From an uncultured Verrucomicrobiota bacterium (lineage in GTDB: Bacteria; Verrucomicrobiota; Verrucomicrobiia; Opitutales; UBA9783): a DNA stretch of 64,000 nt. Positions 17,498 to 26,315 of the stretch are shown here, piece after piece. Location of the stretch: the NCBI GenBank assembly GCA_946186275.1, contig CAMHMO010000006.1, forward strand, positions 1 to 64,000, read 5' to 3'. Below the pieces are notes generated by a model that worked only from the letters and a program-made list of their open reading frames with translations, made no database searches and was not told where the DNA came from. The position numbers and the translations under genes are program-made. The first letter of the stretch is position 1, and each line of letters opens with the position of its first letter.

Positions 17498-19009
17498 TCA
17501 GAACTGAAAATAAACGAACTGTTTCCCGGGTCCTCTCAGAAAGACACAAAGGAACAGAAAAATCCCCATAAATATCGCTTGTGCAAGAGGCGAAATTTTC
17601 AGCTTTTCAACGAGATTGAGATTTCTTTTTCGGCAGAATAACCAAAAAGCTTCCGCCAAAAACAAACATCCGCAAACGAAGAGAGTGAAATATATTCGTT
17701 TCGTGGACATATCAACACCGATAAAGCCCCATCTGAAAAATTCTCCGAACGGGGTGCCGCCGGTGAAGTCCAGCGAGAACATTGCTTTTAACACATCCAA
17801 TGCCTGCGATAAGTCTTCGGAACAAAAGAAAACCCAGGCGACGAGAATTTGCACACTCGTTAGAAACCAGGCGAGTATTATTCCGAAAGAGCCTTTCTTT
17901 TTGAGTGTCGTACAAACTCCAAACAGACGTTCAATACTCGAAAACAGTGCATGACACAATCCCCAACAGACAAATGTCCATGCGGCACCGTGCCATAAAC
18001 CGGATAGTCCTAAGGTAATCCATAGGTTGCGATACGTACGCCACGTGCCGTTTCGACTGCCGCCGAGCGGGATATAGACGTAATCGCGAAACCAGGACGA
18101 AAGCGATATGTGCCATCGCGACCAGAATTCACGTATGTCGGTGGAAAAATAGGGTGTGTTGAAATTCTTCATCAAATGCAATCCCATCCAGCGCGCCAGC
18201 CCTCGGGCAATATCCGTGTAGCCGGAAAAGTCGCAGTAAATCTGAAATGAAAAGTCGCAGTAAATCTGAAATGCAAATCCAAAAATAATAACCCACCACC
18301 AAAGGGAAGAACTGTTCATAATAGGGGAACCGAAAGCACTATCCACTATATAAGCCAAATTGTCGGCTATGGCCATTTTCTTGAAATAACCCCAAATGAT
18401 AAGGCACAATGCCCGAAAACGTTCTTCTTCCGTTAAAGACTTTGGCGTTTGAGTGATTTGCGGCAGAAGATTGGGAGCACGCTCAATCGGTCCGGCAACC
18501 AGTTGCGGAAACAGGGTTAAATAAGTAAAGAAATGCAGGATATTCTTTGTCGGTTTGAGCTCGCCTTTGTAGACATCAATCGTATAGGACATCGATTGGA
18601 AGGTGTAAAAACTGATGCCGATCGGGAGGACGAGAAAAAAATCCGGCAGATTAACGATCAAATCGGCTTCCGTATAACCGAGAAAATGCAGAAAGTTGTT
18701 GATATTTTCAACGATAAACTCCGAATACTTGAACGTTCCGAGCATTCCGAGATTTGTGAGCATCGAAAGCGTCAGCCAAAGCTTTTTTCGACGTTTGGAG
18801 GAGCTTCTTCCAATCAACAACGCGGCGGTAAAATCAACTACACTGCTGAGGATAAGAACAAATAAATAGTACCAATTCCACCATCCGTAGAAAAACAGCG
18901 ATGCCGCAAGAATATAACAACAACGGATTGTTGTGTGATTTTTAACGAACGACCACAGCGCAAAAAAACACGCAATGAACAGAACAAAGACCAGAGAGTT
19001 AAAGATCAC
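17498..19009 (-). CDS. MBOAT O-acyltransferase (AlgI/PatA-like) with an 8-residue internal duplication
   Basis: This multi-pass membrane protein of 503 residues moves acetyl groups across the inner membrane for polysaccharide O-acetylation. It has the family motifs YTDIARGLARWMG, FWSRWHISLSSWFRDYVYIPLGG and GLWHGAAWTFVCWG with the catalytic histidine. Just before YTDIARG, the conserved block FQIYCDFS occurs twice in a row, encoded by a perfect 24-bp tandem duplication; homologues have it once. The frame is kept, but the extra eight residues sit in the conserved core and may disturb function. The start is GTG (19009) with GGGAGGG upstream. The SGNH partner follows after one base. Confidence 0.92.
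   Translation of the reverse strand: MIFNSLVFVLFIACFFALWSFVKNHTTIRCCYILAASLFFYGWWNWYYLFVLILSSVVDFTAALLIGRSSSKRRKKLWLTLSMLTNLGMLGTFKYSEFIVENINNFLHFLGYTEADLIVNLPDFFLVLPIGISFYTFQSMSYTIDVYKGELKPTKNILHFFTYLTLFPQLVAGPIERAPNLLPQITQTPKSLTEEERFRALCLIIWGYFKKMAIADNLAYIVDSAFGSPIMNSSSLWWWVIIFGFAFQIYCDFSFQIYCDFSGYTDIARGLARWMGLHLMKNFNTPYFSTDIREFWSRWHISLSSWFRDYVYIPLGGSRNGTWRTYRNLWITLGLSGLWHGAAWTFVCWGLCHALFSSIERLFGVCTTLKKKGSFGIILAWFLTSVQILVAWVFFCSEDLSQALDVLKAMFSLDFTGGTPFGEFFRWGFIGVDMSTKRIYFTLFVCGCLFLAEAFWLFCRKRNLNLVEKLKISPLAQAIFMGIFLFLCVFLRGPGKQFVYFQF
18225..18272 (-). repeat. Perfect 24-bp tandem duplication within the MBOAT gene
   Basis: Two identical 24-bp units (18225-18248 and 18249-18272) each encode FQIYCDFS. 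There are no differences between the copies, so the event is recent or under active exchange. Deletion of one copy would restore the usual family sequence. Confidence 0.95.
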
Positions 19010-19050
19010 GCCTTGAGCCCTCCCAAACTTAAGGCAAGAAAGGAATCAGC

Positions 19051-19141
19051 TCTCTCATGGAAGACTCTTTACGACCTTTTTAAAGCTGCTTTAACAGTTT
19101 GAGTTTCCTTGTCGGATGTAAAGTATTTTTTCGAAAAAATT
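19051..19141 (-). promoter_or_regulatory. Leader element A upstream of the MBOAT operon
   Basis: This block resembles leader element B (30317-30410) over about 90 bases. On the minus strand both run CTTTACATCCGA, then an inner hairpin, GTAAAG that can pair with the first CTTTAC, and CATGAGAGAG. Here the inner hairpin is TTAAAG-CAG-CTTTAA (19080-19094) and the outer arms are 19067-19072 and 19118-19123. It lies between asnB and the GTG of the MBOAT gene. A structured 5' leader or regulator target is likely; the exact role is unknown. Confidence 0.55.
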
Positions 19142-19197
19142 CAGCACTTGTATCAAATGTATCCCGTTATATGGTGGAAACCACATACGCTTTTTTA

Positions 19198-21108
19198 TTA
19201 CACCGAAATGCGAAACAATTCCATCCATCGTATCAGGCTGATATACCGCCAAATAATATCGCTTCGCCAACCGTCTGTGCGGTTCCTATCGGCAATCTTC
19301 TTCCAGTGCGCCCGTACAACTCCCGAGCGAACTCCCGGCAATTTATCCAAAACTTTACTGCTCAATATATGTGTTACAAAGGAAGCGTTCGCCAAAAGCC
19401 AACGCGATTCCGTCGGTGCATAGCCGATTTTATCCTTACGCCAGGCAATTTCTTTCGGAACCCAATCTTCAATGGCTTTTCTCAGAATAAACTTCTGCCA
19501 TCCGTCGTTTGAAATCAAATACTCCTCCGGTAATGTGTGTGCAAATTGCACCAACGGGTCCCATAGAAACGGAACACGATTTTCAATCGAAAACGCCATG
19601 GCGTTTTTGTCGTCGCTCCGCAATAAGTGCGGGATACTGGTGATTTTAAGTTTTTCATCAATGGCTTTGCGCAAGGAACATGGTTTCGATGGGTAAAGCA
19701 AAAGGTGTTCCTTCAATATGCGTGGTTCAAAACCACAGTAACTTCCACGCTGATACAGTCGTCGGAGAGTTGCTCGAAACATCGGAAGACGTTCAAGCAT
19801 TCCATCAACCAAAAAACCGATTAATTGAATTTTATCAGCGGAATTTCTAAACAAACCCCAAACCTGTCTCCACGAGCGCGATATAAATGCTTCACCAATG
19901 GCACTGGGCAAATAGGATGCATATCCCGTGAATACCTCATCTCCCCCTTGTCCATTAAGACTGACAGTAAAGCCTCGTTTCTTCTGATCTTCAAATACTT
20001 TATAACTGGCGTAATTGGAGGCACTGCCGAAGAGTTCTTCCTGCTGAAGAATATAACGGTCAAAATCTTTTTCTAAATCGGTCGGCTGAATTTTTACTTT
20101 CATCAACCGAATGCCGCAATGTTTGGCAACGCACTCGGCGTAACCGGATTCATCGATTTTCGGATCGTCGGCCTGATAAGTGAATGCCGTGAGATTGGAG
20201 TGATATCGGGATGCAATAGCAGTGATGCCGGACGAATCAATGCCGCCCGATAAGTTGCAACAAACGGGCACGTCGCTTGCCAAATGTTTTTCGACACTTT
20301 CTTCCAACAAACGGCGCACCGTTTGCGCGCAGGTGTTAAAATCAGAACATTTTTCGATCTTTGAGGTTTCCCATCGAAAGTATTCATGCATTTCGCACGA
20401 CAGATGATTATCCCTTATTTGCAGGGTTATTACATGTCCCGGTTTACACCGAACGATATCCTCCAGAACGGTTGTCGGATCGTAACCGATGTTCCCCAAC
20501 ACAAGATAGTTGATGCATTGTTTTATGTTTGGTTTCCGACTGCATTCCGGTAACTCCAACAGACAGTCAATGCGTGAAGAAAACGCGAAAAAATCGGTTG
20601 TTTTAAAAACATACAACGGTTTAATTCCATAGGGATCCCGTGCCAAAATACACTTGTTTTCAACGCGATCAAAAAACGCAAACGAAAACATCCCTTCAAG
20701 TTCTTGCAAATTTTCAATTCCACTGTGAATTAAGTACTGCAACAACACTTCCGTATCGCAATCCGTTTGAAATGTGACGCCTTGCTGCTCCAATATCTGG
20801 CGAAGTGTTTTGTAATTGTAAATCTCACCGTTAAAAATAATTACATACCGACCGTCACAGCTTTGCATCGGCTGATTGGAATGTGTATCCAAATCCAAAA
20901 TCGACAAACGCTTGTGCATAAAAAACACATCCCATGCTTCTTCGTAAGGTACTTGCGATTGCAGAAAAGTTTTTTGGGTTTCCCTGTGATACCCGTAAAA
21001 GCCCGTTGCATTCGGGCCTCTGAGGTGCATTAAAGAGGAAATTTTATCGGCAAACGCCTGTGTAACTTTGTAAGGCTTTGCGCTCAAAATCCCGAATATT
21101 CCGCACAT
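19198..21108 (-). CDS. asnB: Asparagine synthetase (glutamine-hydrolysing) family amidotransferase
   Basis: The 636-residue protein starts MCGIFGIL; after removal of Met, Cys2 is the glutaminase nucleophile, which fixes the start at 21108. The N-terminal Ntn domain (RLSILDLDTHSNQPM, IIFNGEIYNYKTLR) releases ammonia. The C-terminal synthetase domain has the PP-loop SGGIDSSGITAIASRY near residue 240 and LNGQGGDEVFTGY. Within polysaccharide clusters such enzymes often amidate sugar acids, here plausibly the carboxyl of a ManNAc3NAcA-type residue. Ordinary asparagine synthesis cannot be excluded. It follows the glycosyltransferase gene by 16 bases. Confidence 0.92.
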   Translation of the reverse strand: MCGIFGILSAKPYKVTQAFADKISSLMHLRGPNATGFYGYHRETQKTFLQSQVPYEEAWDVFFMHKRLSILDLDTHSNQPMQSCDGRYVIIFNGEIYNYKTLRQILEQQGVTFQTDCDTEVLLQYLIHSGIENLQELEGMFSFAFFDRVENKCILARDPYGIKPLYVFKTTDFFAFSSRIDCLLELPECSRKPNIKQCINYLVLGNIGYDPTTVLEDIVRCKPGHVITLQIRDNHLSCEMHEYFRWETSKIEKCSDFNTCAQTVRRLLEESVEKHLASDVPVCCNLSGGIDSSGITAIASRYHSNLTAFTYQADDPKIDESGYAECVAKHCGIRLMKVKIQPTDLEKDFDRYILQQEELFGSASNYASYKVFEDQKKRGFTVSLNGQGGDEVFTGYASYLPSAIGEAFISRSWRQVWGLFRNSADKIQLIGFLVDGMLERLPMFRATLRRLYQRGSYCGFEPRILKEHLLLYPSKPCSLRKAIDEKLKITSIPHLLRSDDKNAMAFSIENRVPFLWDPLVQFAHTLPEEYLISNDGWQKFILRKAIEDWVPKEIAWRKDKIGYAPTESRWLLANASFVTHILSSKVLDKLPGVRSGVVRAHWKKIADRNRTDGWRSDIIWRYISLIRWMELFRISV

Positions 21109-21124
21109 ATATAACTTTTTAGAA

Positions 21125-22249
21125 TTATTTTTTGGATTTTTTCGATTGAGACACCTCTTCAAGAAATTTTAAAAAACCATCCGCTTCCGATTCAAAATTA
21201 TATTTTGTTTCAAACGCTTTCCGACCGTTCATCCCCATCGTCCTGGCGACCTCCTTGTTTTCATACAGGTAATCGATGGCATCGGCGATTGCTTGCGGAT
21301 CGGCGTCAACGACCAAACCGAGCGGGTGACCGTTGTTATTCATAAAGTTTTTGAACCACATGCTGTTCGTTGCCTCAAGAATGATACCGGGAAGACCATT
21401 GGCCATATATTCTTGTAACTTATTCGAGGAAGCCGAACTATTACCAAAATAATTTGCGTGGGCAACAAAGCCGGCAAAACACTCTTTATGCAGTAATTTT
21501 ATTTGTTGCCAACAAACATTCTCCTTGAAGTCTGTTTTTTGGAAACCAGACGTATTAATAACTGAATTTAAACCAGTTGAAGAAAGATTTCTTAAACGTA
21601 GGATCAATTTGATATCGTTTCTACACAGTGTTAACGCACGAACCAAGTTTAAAATAACGGGATAAAACGTTCCTGTAAATAAGATACAATGCCTGTGTTT
21701 AAAATCAGGCATTTGAACGGATTTGAAATCTTTTAACATGGCATAATTATGTAAGAGATGGATATTTTTCGCATGAACTTTCTTAAGAAAATCCACAATG
21801 CCTTCCGTGGCCGCAATATTTCCATCCATGTGTGGAATTGAAAAGCGCGCGAGGCACTTGAAAAAGAAAATAAGCACTACCCTTAGCATAAAAGGGAAGC
21901 TTTCCGCACCCTTGTCGTAGTACTCGTGACAATCAAAAACAATACATTTGTTCCTTCTTTTGAGTAATAAGGCAATCAATAATAACTCACAGTCATGCAA
22001 CACATAAATATCGGCATCAATGGCTTTTGCCTTTCGATATACCCTAAATGGAGCAGAAATCGCCCTCAGGAGTTTCGATTTGTATTTTTTTATACCGTGA
22101 ATATGAACATTGTCTTTTAACTCATAACCTTTCCCATCGCAGGTGACGTAGTGCACTTCGTAACGCTGTGTCTCAGCAAAACACTCTTTCCGAAAAATTC
22201 GTGCATCATCCCTAGGATGTATTGTTGCCAGATTGCAAATTTTCTTCAT
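21125..22249 (-). CDS. Glycosyltransferase (GT-B, family 4/1-like)
   Basis: This is a cytoplasmic GT-B transferase of 374 residues that should add a sugar to the lipid-linked polysaccharide repeat. The N-terminal half has ADIYVLHDCELLLIALLLKRR and FDCHEYYDKGAESFPF. The C-terminal donor-binding part has FTGTFYPVILNLVRAL, NKLQEYMANGLPGIILEATNS and the end DAIDYLYENKEVARTMGMNGRKAF. Codon use is visibly more AT-rich than in the flanking housekeeping genes, usual for surface-polysaccharide loci. Donor and acceptor cannot be read from the sequence. Confidence 0.85.
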   Translation of the reverse strand: MKKICNLATIHPRDDARIFRKECFAETQRYEVHYVTCDGKGYELKDNVHIHGIKKYKSKLLRAISAPFRVYRKAKAIDADIYVLHDCELLLIALLLKRRNKCIVFDCHEYYDKGAESFPFMLRVVLIFFFKCLARFSIPHMDGNIAATEGIVDFLKKVHAKNIHLLHNYAMLKDFKSVQMPDFKHRHCILFTGTFYPVILNLVRALTLCRNDIKLILRLRNLSSTGLNSVINTSGFQKTDFKENVCWQQIKLLHKECFAGFVAHANYFGNSSASSNKLQEYMANGLPGIILEATNSMWFKNFMNNNGHPLGLVVDADPQAIADAIDYLYENKEVARTMGMNGRKAFETKYNFESEADGFLKFLEEVSQSKKSKK

Positions 22250-22258
22250 GCCTTTCGC

Positions 22259-22933
22259 CTAAAATCTTTCTCCGTTTGTATTAAATAAAAAATCAACGAC
22301 CGACAATCCGCCGATAAAATTACCGTGCAGTTGAGGATAGGGTTGTATTTTAAAATCACTGTATATCAACTGAACACCGTTTTGAGTAAAATCCTCTTCT
22401 TTTTGATATTTTTTGGCACCGTTGCCGGAAATATAAATATCACCGTCTAATTTTTTTACGAGATCGATGATACGTGCTTCCTTCTGTTGGGTACTGTTTA
22501 AATTCGAAGCAAGTACTATTTGACACTTAATATTCAAACTCTTTGCACAATATTTTATAAGTTTAATATTCAATTCATACAAATATTCAAAGTGCATTTG
22601 AAAAATATGCTTTACGTTGTCAAAATGCATCTGAAAATAGGGAGCTTTCGAATAACACCCCTGTAGGGTTTTTAGAAATTTTTTGCAAAAAAAAGGATAA
22701 TTTTCGGAAAACAAAACTTCGTTAATAAGGGTATTTTGCGTGTCTTTTTTCTTTGGAAGCACAATCTGAAGTTTTTGGCCATCCGTATTTTTGATGTTCA
22801 TTTGTGTAAAATAAGAGCCACTGTTTGATACCAAAACATCATCCAGTATCACAAACACATCGCACTGCTTCATTTTGTAAAAATATCCGAGCCACGGGAG
22901 AAAGTTTGGTTGATGAATAGCGATTTTCTTCAT
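22259..22933 (-). CDS. WbqC-like protein
   Basis: The 224-residue protein begins MKKIAIHQPNFLPWLGYFYKM and has CDVFVILDDVLVSN and MNIKNTDGQKLQIVLPKK, the hallmarks of the WbqC family. These proteins are found in O-antigen clusters next to sugar-modifying genes, and their biochemical role is not settled. The start at 22933 overlaps the stop of the GNAT gene by four bases, showing translational coupling. It is strongly AT-rich with many Lys and Asn codons. Its neighbours (PIG-L deacetylase, GNAT) suggest a shared sugar modification. Confidence 0.85.
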   Translation of the reverse strand: MKKIAIHQPNFLPWLGYFYKMKQCDVFVILDDVLVSNSGSYFTQMNIKNTDGQKLQIVLPKKKDTQNTLINEVLFSENYPFFCKKFLKTLQGCYSKAPYFQMHFDNVKHIFQMHFEYLYELNIKLIKYCAKSLNIKCQIVLASNLNSTQQKEARIIDLVKKLDGDIYISGNGAKKYQKEEDFTQNGVQLIYSDFKIQPYPQLHGNFIGGLSVVDFLFNTNGERF

Positions 22934-23343
22934 AATTTTAGTATCAAAGTCCAAAAACAAAGTCCCGATGCGTAACCATACATTGTGTTATGAAGTTGAA
23001 ATCCAAGTTTCTCATAGAAGCCTCTTGCCGCAATATAACTTGTTTTGACACTGAGAAATTTTGCCTCATCTTGCTGCGCCACCGAAATTGCATGTTTAAC
23101 TAAAGCAGTACCGATACCCTTATGGCGCATTTCTTTTTGTACAAAAAATTCAACTATGTGAAAGTTTCCCCACGAAAGGCGTGCTCTTAAGCTTCCGATG
23201 TAATCCGGATTTTCGACCACAAAGGTATATTGCTTAATCGTATTCCGAGCGTGAAAAATTTCCATACCCAACCTGGCAAATTCTTCTGCAACAAATTGCG
23301 TCTGTTTTGTTGTTAACGGTTTTTGTTGAATATCAAATTCCAT
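22930..23343 (-). CDS. GNAT-family N-acetyltransferase
   Basis: The 137-residue protein has the GNAT acetyl-CoA binding loop in EMRHKGIGTALVKHAISVAQ (R/Q-x-x-G-x-G/A form) and the C-terminal ARGFYEKLGFQLH motif. It lies directly after the PIG-L deacetylase gene and overlaps the WbqC-like gene, so it may acetylate an amino sugar or a precursor in the polysaccharide pathway. GNAT substrates vary too widely to say more. Confidence 0.88.
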   Translation of the reverse strand: MEFDIQQKPLTTKQTQFVAEEFARLGMEIFHARNTIKQYTFVVENPDYIGSLRARLSWGNFHIVEFFVQKEMRHKGIGTALVKHAISVAQQDEAKFLSVKTSYIAARGFYEKLGFQLHNTMYGYASGLCFWTLILKL

Positions 23344-23976
23344 TTAAAGTACTCCTCGAAAACGAATACATTGATACCCAGCCGCATAGAGTTTCCCTAT
23401 TTTAATGCCGATTGTCGTAAATGACGCCCTTATAAAATCTTCCTGCATGTACCGTTTGTGTTTTTGTGTTTTAAAACAGGCGCAAAACGCGATTATTTTT
23501 TCTACCATGATTTCATCAAGTTCGAAAAAAACATTATTTTTTTCATAAAACGTGTTCCACGGATAAGTCCAACCGAAAATGGTTGCACTGTTCTTGAAAC
23601 AGCGAAGCACCTCATTATGCACCACCTGATGATCCTGATGTACATCCGACGAGTTAGGGGCTAAAACAATATCCGGGCTGAAATCCGTTCGAACTTTTAT
23701 AAGTTCCTCCAGAATCGCTTGTCGATGTTCCGAAAAACGGCGTACCGGAAATTGGAATGTGCGAATATTTTTTGAAGGCACCCCAATGCTGAAAAGAGCT
23801 GCTTGTTCTTCTTGGGCGATTGTATATTTTTGATAACCCAACGATTGCGCTGTTTCTTCGCAGAGAGAAAAACTAAGAATTTTTAGCTCAACATTTCCTC
23901 TTCTTTGAAGATAAAAATAAAGCGGCAATCCTGCCATTTCATCGTCGCAATGAGGCGCTAACAAGAGTAACTTCAT
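23344..23976 (-). CDS. PIG-L/LmbE-type N-deacetylase
   Basis: This 210-residue zinc-dependent deacetylase has the opening LLLAPHCDDEMAGLPLYF (metal ligands in HxDD) and SSDVHQDHQVVHNEVLRCF (third histidine ligand). Family members remove acetyl groups from GlcNAc-type sugars on lipids, small thiols or antibiotics. Here it is placed between a glycosyltransferase (overlap of four bases) and a GNAT (gap of none), so deacetylation followed by another acylation of a sugar is a reasonable reading. The metal-binding residues look intact. Confidence 0.88.
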   Translation of the reverse strand: MKLLLLAPHCDDEMAGLPLYFYLQRRGNVELKILSFSLCEETAQSLGYQKYTIAQEEQAALFSIGVPSKNIRTFQFPVRRFSEHRQAILEELIKVRTDFSPDIVLAPNSSDVHQDHQVVHNEVLRCFKNSATIFGWTYPWNTFYEKNNVFFELDEIMVEKIIAFCACFKTQKHKRYMQEDFIRASFTTIGIKIGKLYAAGYQCIRFRGVL

Positions 23977-25232
23977 CTACAAAATCCTTTCACAAATTGA
24001 GCATACTCGGCATAAACTTTCTCAGGATTTGCATGCTCTTTAAAAAATAACCGAGATTGCTTCGCCATAGCACGACGCAAATTACCATCATCCCGCAGCA
24101 ATAAGAGCAATTTTTGTAATTGTTGTAAATCATTTCCGTGCCAATTGAGTCCGATACCATGTTGTTCGACAATAGTGCCTAATTCGCCCGGCATTCCGTT
24201 AAGCAACGGGAGCCCGCACATAAAATGGAAAAAAGCTTTATTGGGAATCGTCGGGGTTACTTTGGTAAATTGAACCAAGCTTTCATTTGAACTGAATACA
24301 GTACCGCAATGACAATGTTTTGCCAAAAAATAAGCCTCCTCATGCGACAAATAACCAGTTAGAAAAACATTGGATAAAAACGCAGTTTCTTCTCGAATCT
24401 TGTCGCCATAGTCGCCGTCACCGCAAAGAACAAAATCAACGGCTTCATTTTGCATTCGACGTGCAAGTTCTACCAAAAGCGATGGTTGGAAGTTGATGCC
24501 CCATTTGCTGATGTACAAAACTCTGAAGGTTTTTCGTGCAAGCATAGGTGCATATTTTTTTGAAAAAACGTCCGTTTGATGTTTTGTCAAAAAAATATCT
24601 TTAACCGTACTTAAGTAAAATATTTTTGTCGGTTTCTGCTGACGCCGTATTTTTTTTAATCCCCAATGCAACATATCTTGCGACATCGAAATGATTGCGG
24701 AAGAGTCTTTCAAAGTCCTTTTGAGTAAATATTGGTCTGGTTTTATAGCTAATTTTACCAGGCGCTGTAACCACTTGTTTTTAACAGCATAAGGAAACGC
24801 ATTTGGCCATGGGTCTCTTAAATCAAACAAAAAAGGAATACGTCTCTTTTTTGCAAATTGGCAGGCGGCATATGAAGCAACAACATTTTGGTTGGAGCAA
24901 ACGATTGTACCGATAGAATCGATATTTTCCAAAACGGACAACATCTGTTTGGCACAAACCCAGTCGTGTAGATAGCGTTTAACGGAAATATTACGCTTAT
25001 AACCAATACCAGGAACGTGGATGATTTTAAAATGCTCATTGACCCACTGGACGGAGCTCCCATGCAAATTTTGCTTTTTACTATGCGAAAAACCACTCTT
25101 GATCCATGTAACATCGCAGTCGTTTTCGGAGAGTGCTTTTCCGAGAAAGACTGTGCGTCTAGGTATATACCCTCCGCCAGGCTCAGGCGTCTCGTCGTAA
25201 AAAGCAATGAGAAGAACCTTTTTACGCATCAA
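23973..25232 (-). CDS. Glycosyltransferase family 4
   Basis: This 419-residue GT-B glycosyltransferase has the N-terminal glycine-rich acceptor region (ETPEPGGGYIPRRTVFLGKALSE), PFLFDLRDPWPNAFPYAVKN in the middle, and FVLCGDGDYGDKIRE and LTGYLSHEEAYFLAKHC in the donor half. It resembles WbuB-type transferases of L-FucNAc or related residues in O-antigen assembly. It overlaps the wbpI stop by about ten bases and the PIG-L gene by four. Donor identity is uncertain. Confidence 0.87.
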   Translation of the reverse strand: MMRKKVLLIAFYDETPEPGGGYIPRRTVFLGKALSENDCDVTWIKSGFSHSKKQNLHGSSVQWVNEHFKIIHVPGIGYKRNISVKRYLHDWVCAKQMLSVLENIDSIGTIVCSNQNVVASYAACQFAKKRRIPFLFDLRDPWPNAFPYAVKNKWLQRLVKLAIKPDQYLLKRTLKDSSAIISMSQDMLHWGLKKIRRQQKPTKIFYLSTVKDIFLTKHQTDVFSKKYAPMLARKTFRVLYISKWGINFQPSLLVELARRMQNEAVDFVLCGDGDYGDKIREETAFLSNVFLTGYLSHEEAYFLAKHCHCGTVFSSNESLVQFTKVTPTIPNKAFFHFMCGLPLLNGMPGELGTIVEQHGIGLNWHGNDLQQLQKLLLLLRDDGNLRRAMAKQSRLFFKEHANPEKVYAEYAQFVKGFCR

Positions 25233-26307
25233 TCGTTTGTTTTAAAAGTGAAACAATTTTCCGCGCCGCGTGTCCGTCGCCGAACGGATTTTCACCGATA
25301 ACGGGACTGTATGTTCTGGAAGAATCGAAAGTTGCATCCGAAAGATTACATCTCGTTTGCCAACCGCATGCCGCGATTTGTGGCCAGCAATCTTCAAAAT
25401 AAAAAAAGTAGCTGTATTTGTTGGCAAAAAATGCCTCCCGTTGAAGACCTCCTGAATCAGTCACAACGAAGCAACAATCATTCACGAGAGCCAACGTATC
25501 TAAATATGCCAAAGGTGGCAACAGTAGAACGTTGGTTCCATTAAGATCGTTCAGTAAATGATGCTTCCGAAAACTCTTTTCCGTTCTCGGGTGTATCGGA
25601 AAAACAATCGGCATCCCGATACTCTTAATAAGACGAATCAAATTTTGACAACCTTCTTCCGAATCAATATTTTCCGCTCGATGAAACGTCATGAGAACGT
25701 AATGTTCGGGGGATAAATGATGATCCGAAAGAACGGTTGATTTTCGAGAGGCGAGTAACGAAAACTGTCGGAATGTATCCAACATGGTATCGCCCGTTAA
25801 ATACACATTCTGCACGATTCCCTCTTTTTTTAAATTTTCTATTTCATTTTGTGTACAGCAACAATGAAGAGTCGTTATACGCGAAACGAGTGTACGGTTA
25901 ATTTCTTCCGAAGGAACTTCCGTAACGCGATGTTGGCGCGCCAGACGACAACCGGCTTCAACGTGAACAACGGGGATGTGTAATTTGGCGGTGGCTAACG
26001 CACCTGCCAAAGTGGAATTCGTATCGCCGTAGACGATGACAAAATCAGGTTTTTCCTTTGAAAGAACCTCATCGAGTCTTATTAGAATTTCACCGGTTAC
26101 GGTATTCTGTGTTTTATGATGAAGTGAAAAATGAAACTTGGGGATGGGAAGAGGCAAATCTTTAAAAAAAACATCGCTCATATCGGCATCGTAGTGTTGC
26201 CCCGTATGAATAAGAACTTCCTCGATTCCTTGTGCCTTTAATTCCTGAGCAACAACGACCTCTTTCATAAATTGAGGTCGATTCCCGACAATGGTACAGA
26301 CTTTCAT
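25222..26307 (-). CDS. wbpI: UDP-GlcNAc(3NAcA) 2-epimerase, WbpI/WecB family
   Basis: This 361-residue non-hydrolysing 2-epimerase starts at 26307 (MKVCTIVGNRPQFMKEV). Motifs are IHTGQHYDADMSDVFF, the YGDTNSTLAGALAA-like block, HVEAGCRL, and TDSGGLQREAFF with the catalytic residues. On its own it could be WecB making UDP-ManNAc. Its position after wbpA, wbpB, wbpD and wbpE argues for the last step to UDP-ManNAc3NAcA as in P. aeruginosa WbpI. It begins eight bases downstream of the wbpE stop. Confidence 0.92.
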   Translation of the reverse strand: MKVCTIVGNRPQFMKEVVVAQELKAQGIEEVLIHTGQHYDADMSDVFFKDLPLPIPKFHFSLHHKTQNTVTGEILIRLDEVLSKEKPDFVIVYGDTNSTLAGALATAKLHIPVVHVEAGCRLARQHRVTEVPSEEINRTLVSRITTLHCCCTQNEIENLKKEGIVQNVYLTGDTMLDTFRQFSLLASRKSTVLSDHHLSPEHYVLMTFHRAENIDSEEGCQNLIRLIKSIGMPIVFPIHPRTEKSFRKHHLLNDLNGTNVLLLPPLAYLDTLALVNDCCFVVTDSGGLQREAFFANKYSYFFYFEDCWPQIAACGWQTRCNLSDATFDSSRTYSPVIGENPFGDGHAARKIVSLLKQTIDA

Positions 26308-26315
26308 TCGTAACT

